Source: Echiichthys vipera | Lineage: Eukaryota > Chordata > Actinopteri > Perciformes > Trachinidae | DNA length: 64,000 bases | Reading direction: 5' to 3' | Assembly: GCA_963691815.1 (NCBI GenBank) | Contig: OY829661.1 | Coordinates: 24,218,000 to 24,281,999 of the forward strand | Part shown: piece by piece, positions 57,931 to 64,000 of the stretch | Layout of the letters: each line of letters starts with the position of its first letter | Position numbering within the stretch: position 1 is the stretch's first letter | The notes under the pieces: model-generated | What the model saw: the letters and a program-made list of their open reading frames with translations, nothing else | Databases searched by the model: none | Told to the model about the DNA's origin: nothing | Translations under genes and position numbers: made by a program

Positions 57931-60844
57931 AAAGGGAAAGAGGGATAGTAGCAGGGAAGGAGGTCAGTTGTACTGTATGGGCTTGTTTACAAATAGATCA
58001 AGTAAACAAAAAAATACAATAATAAAAAATATATTGCGATAAGACACATTATAATAATAACGTGTGCAGCCGCGTGGAGGGTTTTCCAAACGCCGCACTA
58101 TCACATAAATAGACATATGGGGATTTACATCGTGTCTGTGGCCAATGCTATTTATGGTATTTTATGGTAAGCTATATTTAAATAATATCTGGGTAATTAA
58201 TGCAGTTTGGTGTTATATTATAAAAAATACTAGTATGTCTGGGATATATCTGTTATCTCTCTATAACGGACTAGAGTGCGTCTGCGGTTCTGTGATATTC
58301 TGGGACTTCCTGTGACACACTCAACTTGTTAATTTAGCAGTCATTTCTCTGCGGATCGCTCTGGTAAAAGCTCATTTGTCAAATATTAATGGTTAATAGT
58401 CGGGGCTTGTTAATGTTAAATGCTGTATGCATGCAGCTCCAGACGCACCCTTGGCTTCTAGTATACCTATAATTTGTTATAAACACATAATATTCAATTT
58501 GGAAACACTGCTTTCACACCAAGCACCCAAACGCCACATGTAAAACCCGCCTTGCGTGTAAAAGAGTCAAGAAGAATGAATGAAGTCCAACATGTCTTCT
58601 CTCCGCCTCTCGGGGCCATGTTGTTGTGCAATGTTGAACTGTATTGCAACATTGTAAATTGTATATTTTTTCCCCGTGTGACTGTTAACTACTGTTTTCT
58701 AAAAAATAAATAATGCGTCTCCAGAGACTTCCGGGTGAAATGAAAAACAAGACTCAGCACAAAAACAAAGTAATAACATACGCGCGCACAATGGAAATAT
58801 CCATCTCTGACCCATCTGTCATTAAAAACACACTCGGCTGGAGGTCAAATCGTTCACATTTGCAGACTTTCGTTCCGGGAATAACGGCATACACTCATTC
58901 CTATTCTTATTCTTATTATAAGAGGTAGTAGTAGACCGTATCATTTAAAAGTAGCACTCTGAAATATAATAATTCATAATTAAACAGGCAGCTCAAACAG
59001 TTTGGTGCCTATGGTTAAAATAAAAATCCTTAGAGAGCTCTTGTAAGTGTTTACAAAGATTAAGAGGGTTATTGATTTTGTTGAATTCACTAATAATAGA
59101 AAAGATAAGTGGAGTTTTTTTTAAATAACTTTATATTTAAATCAGAATCAGATTCAGCTTTGGCAAAACATGCGTCTACACTATGACTATGACTGCATAT
59201 TTCCTTTGCTGGTAATGTATGTAGGGTCTACTCACACACAGTTCAAAACAATTAAGGTTTAAATAGAGATACAGCTGAAACAAGGAGAACAAAGCTGATT
59301 CATTAAGTGTTTGTTTTTTCCATGCATGGATATCTGCTGGTAGTCCCAGAGTAAAACAAAAAAAAGGGTCTTTTCATCAAATGTCATGGGTCATGTGGGC
59401 ATCAGCCTCCTTGAGCATGACTGAAGCTCAGTTAGCAGTTTATCCTGCTGGGTCACAGGTCATGAGGAGAGGGGATAAAGCACCACACTCAGCCCATAAA
59501 ACCCATTGGGCTTTGGGTAAATGTGTTGGGGCATTCAGGACTCTGAGAATAATCTATATTTCAAAGGAAGTCGTAAAGATTTTGGCTGCTTTGGGTATAA
59601 ACCTATAGGGCCAGTAAACGGGTCATTTTGGGCCACCTTTGGACACCTTTATGGTCTTATCGCATGCATTATTTTTTATAATTACCTCGACAGCTTCACA
59701 TCACTTGACACTGCAACAGAAGTGTGTTGTTAAGAAGGAAAACTGGCACCAACTACTGGGAATACATTTGATAGTTGTACCAGTTGGACATGGATTCAAA
59801 CTGTAAAACACACATCAAGGGAAATATGATTTATGAATGTTTCCTGACTTAAAATGCATTATAATAAAACAGATAAACAATGTATAGCTATTACGTCTCT
59901 CTATGCAGTTATATTATATAGATGAGCTATTATTTTTGTACAAATCGACTCCACATGAGCACTATTTATCAACCCCATGCTGTAAAAAGTAGGACTTTCT
60001 AATAGGATTGTTTTTTCCCTCCAAGAGGAAATATTTGACGGTTAATAAAATGACAAACACTGATATAAAAACGTCACACGCTCACTTGTATAATCCACTA
60101 ATAAATGCAAGTTGACCTGAACATTTAATTTTGTCTCACTAAAGACATTTTACGACGCAGTGCAATAGTAAACATGTTGTGTTTCTGGCCCCATAATGCC
60201 TCTTATAAAATGTTGAATTACTTACAGCTCCAGGTGCATTGCATTCAGTGTATCCGGAAGTGACCCAAACAGCCAACTTTGTTTTATTGATCTGTATCAT
60301 AATAAATGGTAATAATCATCATCACTGTCATCGATGATAGGGTCATTTTAATAACAGCACAAGTTACAATTTAATAATAACCACAGTGCTGCTAACAAGT
60401 GTTTTTGACTCGTAAAGACAAGAAAAGTATCTGCAATAATCTTTTAAAATTCAAACTCCAGTGAAAACACAATGGAATAAATAATTTAGGGAAGACGTCT
60501 TCAAGAAAGATACTTTAAAAGTTCCTAAATTAAAGCAGATAAGACGTGTTTTTGTGTATCTGTATATATAAATACTAGTTTTAAATATATTTGTTTGTTT
60601 TTTTAAAATATATGACTTTAAATAGTAAAGTCAGGAATCTAGTTTCATTTATTCATATAAAATAGAAGAAATTAAACTTTTAAGTCAATCTCATGCATCT
60701 GTTAATTAATGTTTATTTATTTATTTATTTATTTATTATAGTGAGAATTCACATTGATCAGCAGTGTTGTAAATGCCAGCGTTATCATTTATATTAGAAG
60801 CAAGAATAACGTGTCCGAACCTGAGAACATCTGGTTTTGTTTTA

Positions 60845-61015
60845 AGTTTTTAATTTAGAATTTATTTAACCAGGAAACAGACTCACTGAGATTAAAACAA
60901 AATCTAATTTACAAGAGTGTCCCGGCCAAGAAAGCATCAGCACATTAAAGGGAGTTCCAGACAAACAACACAGCTATAGACTTTATTTCAAATCGCAACA
61001 AAAAAAAACAAGCCT
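60845..61015. mobile_element. dispersed repeat with TTTATTTAACCAGG end
   Basis: AATTTATTTAACCAGGAAAC then CACTGAGATTAAAACAAAATC and AAGAGTGTCCCGGCCAAGAAA follow the order of a common fish interspersed repeat (ACCAGG..AG, CATTGAGATT, AGAG..CCTGGCCAAG). Only one end is clear. Confidence 0.5.
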
Positions 61016-61221
61016 CAGGTCATCGCATAGATCACACAGGGGCGGGATAGCTCAGTCAAAGCCACTACAACCTGATGTACCTTTTCTCCAACTCCTTCAA
61101 TCTACTTCTAAAGACATTAAAAGAGACCAGCTTTCTCCTAGACCCAAATCAGGCTGCAGCTTTTGAAGTGAACTGTGCGGAAAACAGGGGAAATATGGAG
61201 AAAAAAGAGAGCAATGGGAAA

Positions 61222-61241
61222 GGGGGGGGGGGGGGGGGGGG
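61222..61241. repeat. homopolymer G run, 20 bases
   Basis: Twenty consecutive G residues, preceded by AAAGAGAGCAATGGGAAA. It could form a G-quadruplex; the length may also be affected by sequencing or assembly error. A (TC)n tract follows at 61545-61573. Confidence 0.9.
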
Positions 61242-61540
61242 TATAAAGAATGAAATTAAAAAAGTAAAAAGAGTGAATACCTCCCAGGGAGGTGCAGAAT
61301 CTCTCCATCTGCTATTCAGTATATGGAACGGTCGCTACACTTATCCCCTCTCTCTAAAAGGAGCTCCGCTTTCCACCCCATTAAAAAGTTTGGGAACTAA
61401 TGCCACCCCTGAATACTAGCCTAATTAGAGGCTGCTCAGAATTGCAAGGACCTGCTACACAAGAGTGGCTTTGGGATGGATTCTGCTTTTCCCCTTTTGT
61501 GATGCCGTCGTTTTGCTCTTTCTTTTTCTGACCCGTTCCA

Positions 61541-61579
<39 letters not shown>

Positions 61580-62700
61580 CTTCCCTTCTTTCTTTCTCTC
61601 CGTGTGCTCTCATCAGAGCCTTGCTAACAAAAAGGAGAACAAAGCTTTCACCACGTTTTAGCCCCTTTTGACGCAGACGGAGTGATGGAGAAAGTACAGC
61701 AGTGATGAGTGCACACGCGGTGAGACTTACAGTAACAGATAGAGATGCATGAGGTGCTGTTTGACAGAGGAATTAAAGTCTCTGGCTCCGGGCCACCTCG
61801 CTCCAGACAGGCCATGGGAGAAACACTGGGCTTTCACCACTCCATGCAGTGCAAGCTTACGCATCCTTGCACATCATTTATTTAGCCGGAGACTTTCAGA
61901 GGTGTTTTTATTTGTTCTACATCTTGCCTGTCTCACCCCGGTACGAACCCGCAGATCCGGCGATCTGCTGCAGAATTATGTTGCTGCCTCTCACTGCATT
62001 TTTCACTTCTTTTAGCCCGCCACGTGTTTGCTTTGGCATGCTATCCCCTCATACAAACAACTGGGGCCCGTAGCTTATCCATCACGCCTGTGCAGAATGC
62101 GATGATAAAATAACAGGCTGCTTGAAATAAACCATTTGTTACGGCAGAATTTATTATTCTGTCCACTTGAAACAAAGTACAGAGGTTACCTAGACATCTC
62201 CTACTTAGGTTACAACAATAAATAGAGCAGAAAATATGACTGCACATGTAGCCATGGCATCTCGGCCTTTGGGAAAGTCCCCCAATCCTAGGCACCCCAT
62301 AGACTTCTGAGTCCAGCAGCTGCGTGATGCAACATCCGCTGACCATTTGCATCCTACACATCATTAAGCATCATCGCGTTACCGCTCAGAAGGGGGTCTG
62401 CCAAAGAAGCACTGCTTCTGACTACTAGCTTCAGGCCTGATTAGTTACATGCAACAACGCCTTTCAGTCATAAACACTTCATCGGGCTCCTGCAGCCCGT
62501 TCATCATCGTGGCACCCACAGGTAATCCACACCAACGGCTGCAGCTGACACAAGGCAGAACCCAAACATTTCCTCTGAGCTTCTAAACACAGACTGCCAG
62601 CGATCTACACAGCAAACACAGAGTGGTACACCTTCAATAAATATATAGGATACATTCAAAAACCGGTAAACCAAAAGCTCTCGCCTCTGTATGTGGTGCA

Positions 62701-62704
<4 letters not shown>

Positions 62705-62753
<49 letters not shown>

Positions 62754-62790
62754 GTACTGCATTTCTGTGTGTTTGTGTGTGTGTGTGTAG
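62705..62790. repeat. (TG)n microsatellite pair
   Basis: Two TG arrays (62705-62752 and 62766-62790), each preceded by a GCATTTCTGTG motif, which suggests a small duplication of the array with its flank. Confidence 0.93.
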
Positions 62791-64000
62791 ATGGATGGAG
62801 TCGGGGGCTTCCAAGTTTGAAATTTCAGCCTACATCCTCTGTGTTATGTCATTGATTCCTCAATGACGATGGCCTTGTCACTCAAAAAGTTAAAACGTCA
62901 ACACTGGAAGCCACCCATGTAGGCCCATTCACTCCTCACTTTTCCTTTCCTAAATATCCTTCCTCTCTCCTCCCCCGAACATTCCCTTCTGTTTGTATAT
63001 TCCTTCCCCCCTCCATCCTCCTCTTTCTCCAGCTCTCCGCCTCATTGACTCGACCACAAAGTGTCTGTGGCAGATGACTCGGATCTCTGAAAGGAACAGG
63101 GAGACACTGGAGCTGAGCATTTAAGTGGTCGGCCCGAGCCGCCCCACTTCTTTTCCGCGTTGCTATGACTTGTCAGGCTTTTTGGAGGTTTGTCCAAATC
63201 TGTCTCGATATTTGACATACGTGCTCTTCTCACACAGCAACCAGATCGACCCACAATTAGATCCAGAGGTTTTTAGGAAACACTCACAAGCGCCCTGACT
63301 CTCGGATGTAGCCTCGTCCAAAATGTGAGCCACATGAAAGACAAAACCATGATCCTCTGCAACATATTAAGGATCTGAGCCTTGATTTCATGATCACACA
63401 CTGCATGGTTATGTATGACATTGTCGAGGTGAGGAAAATCCCTTAAAAAGACACGTTCTTAAATTGTCAACTGCCCTCTGAGTCATGACTCGGTTGTGCC
63501 TGGAAAAAAGAACAATTATCGGGGGGGTAATACTCAAAGTATATGTTGAGTGTTCATTTCCCAACTGCATGTGTGCATGTGCGGCGGCACAGTTAACCGC
63601 AGTCAGTCTTATATGTCTCATTTTAGAGGGACTTTCTGGAGATTGACAGAAGTTTTTTCACCAAACCCTTCTCTTCCCTCCACAGATTTGATAAAAAAAT
63701 GAACAAAAACATACACCTAGTGTGCAACAACAATGTTTACCCTCTCGAAGGGAGGCGAAAAAACTGTAAAAACACTGTATATCAAGGTGAGGCGCTGCTG
63801 AAAGCCCCCTTTTGTCTGCAGTAGTAAAACTCACTATAGAAAACATCGATCTGGCAAGATCTCACCAAAGTGGAAAAAAGATGCAGTTCTATTTGATACT
63901 TCCTCCCATGGCGGTAGGCACTTCCTGTTCCCAGTCACAACATTTTCAGGGGCCTCTATCAAAGTATAAATTCACCAAAGGGGGTGTCCTGGGGCCCCTG

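Overview
This window is vertebrate nuclear DNA from a ray-finned fish, very probably a percomorph teleost. The evidence is spliced genes with GT-AG introns, protein-level matches to vertebrate genes, long CA/TG microsatellites, and many short DNA transposons and tRNA-derived SINEs of teleost type. I see no operons, CRISPR arrays or other prokaryotic features, and no convincing new molecular system. The value lies in four gene models and an unusually rich set of palindromic and duplicated elements.

Four genes are supported. (1) arhgef28 (p190RhoGEF), minus strand, from a first coding exon at 20271-20303 down to at least 1828. Only the N-terminal, ankyrin-like and acidic linker parts are here; the C1, DH and PH domains should lie beyond the left edge. 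(2) ankra2, plus strand, 33261-37829, eight coding exons, 311 codons plus stop. (3) btf3, minus strand, 43913-39785, five coding exons, 163 codons plus stop. (4) foxd1, plus strand, intronless, 54897-55958. From memory, human 5q13.2 carries FOXD1, BTF3, ANKRA2, UTP15 and ARHGEF28 in this order. Read from right to left the window keeps order and strands, except that no UTP15-like exon was seen between ankra2 and arhgef28.

Layout: 1-20.3 kb is arhgef28, with introns full of MITEs, a TTAA-flanked 666-bp foldback element and a minisatellite. 20.3-33 kb is the arhgef28 5' region and intergenic DNA, with a 1.38-kb palindrome split by a younger repeat, a 661-bp TTAA-flanked element, a hAT remnant, SINEs and a LINE tail. 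33-38.8 kb is ankra2. 38.8-39.3 kb is the gap between the converging 3' ends of ankra2 and btf3. 39.3-46.25 kb is btf3. 46.3-54.6 kb is gene-free DNA upstream of foxd1. 54.6-56.6 kb is foxd1 with a TATA box. 56.6-64 kb is gene-free DNA downstream of foxd1.

The genes do not form one pathway: a Rho GEF, an ankyrin adaptor, a ribosome-associated NAC subunit and a forkhead transcription factor. They are neighbours by ancestral linkage. Exon limits were read by eye from splice consensus, codon phase and recalled homologues. Transposon superfamilies rest on terminal repeats and target-site duplications, not on database searches.
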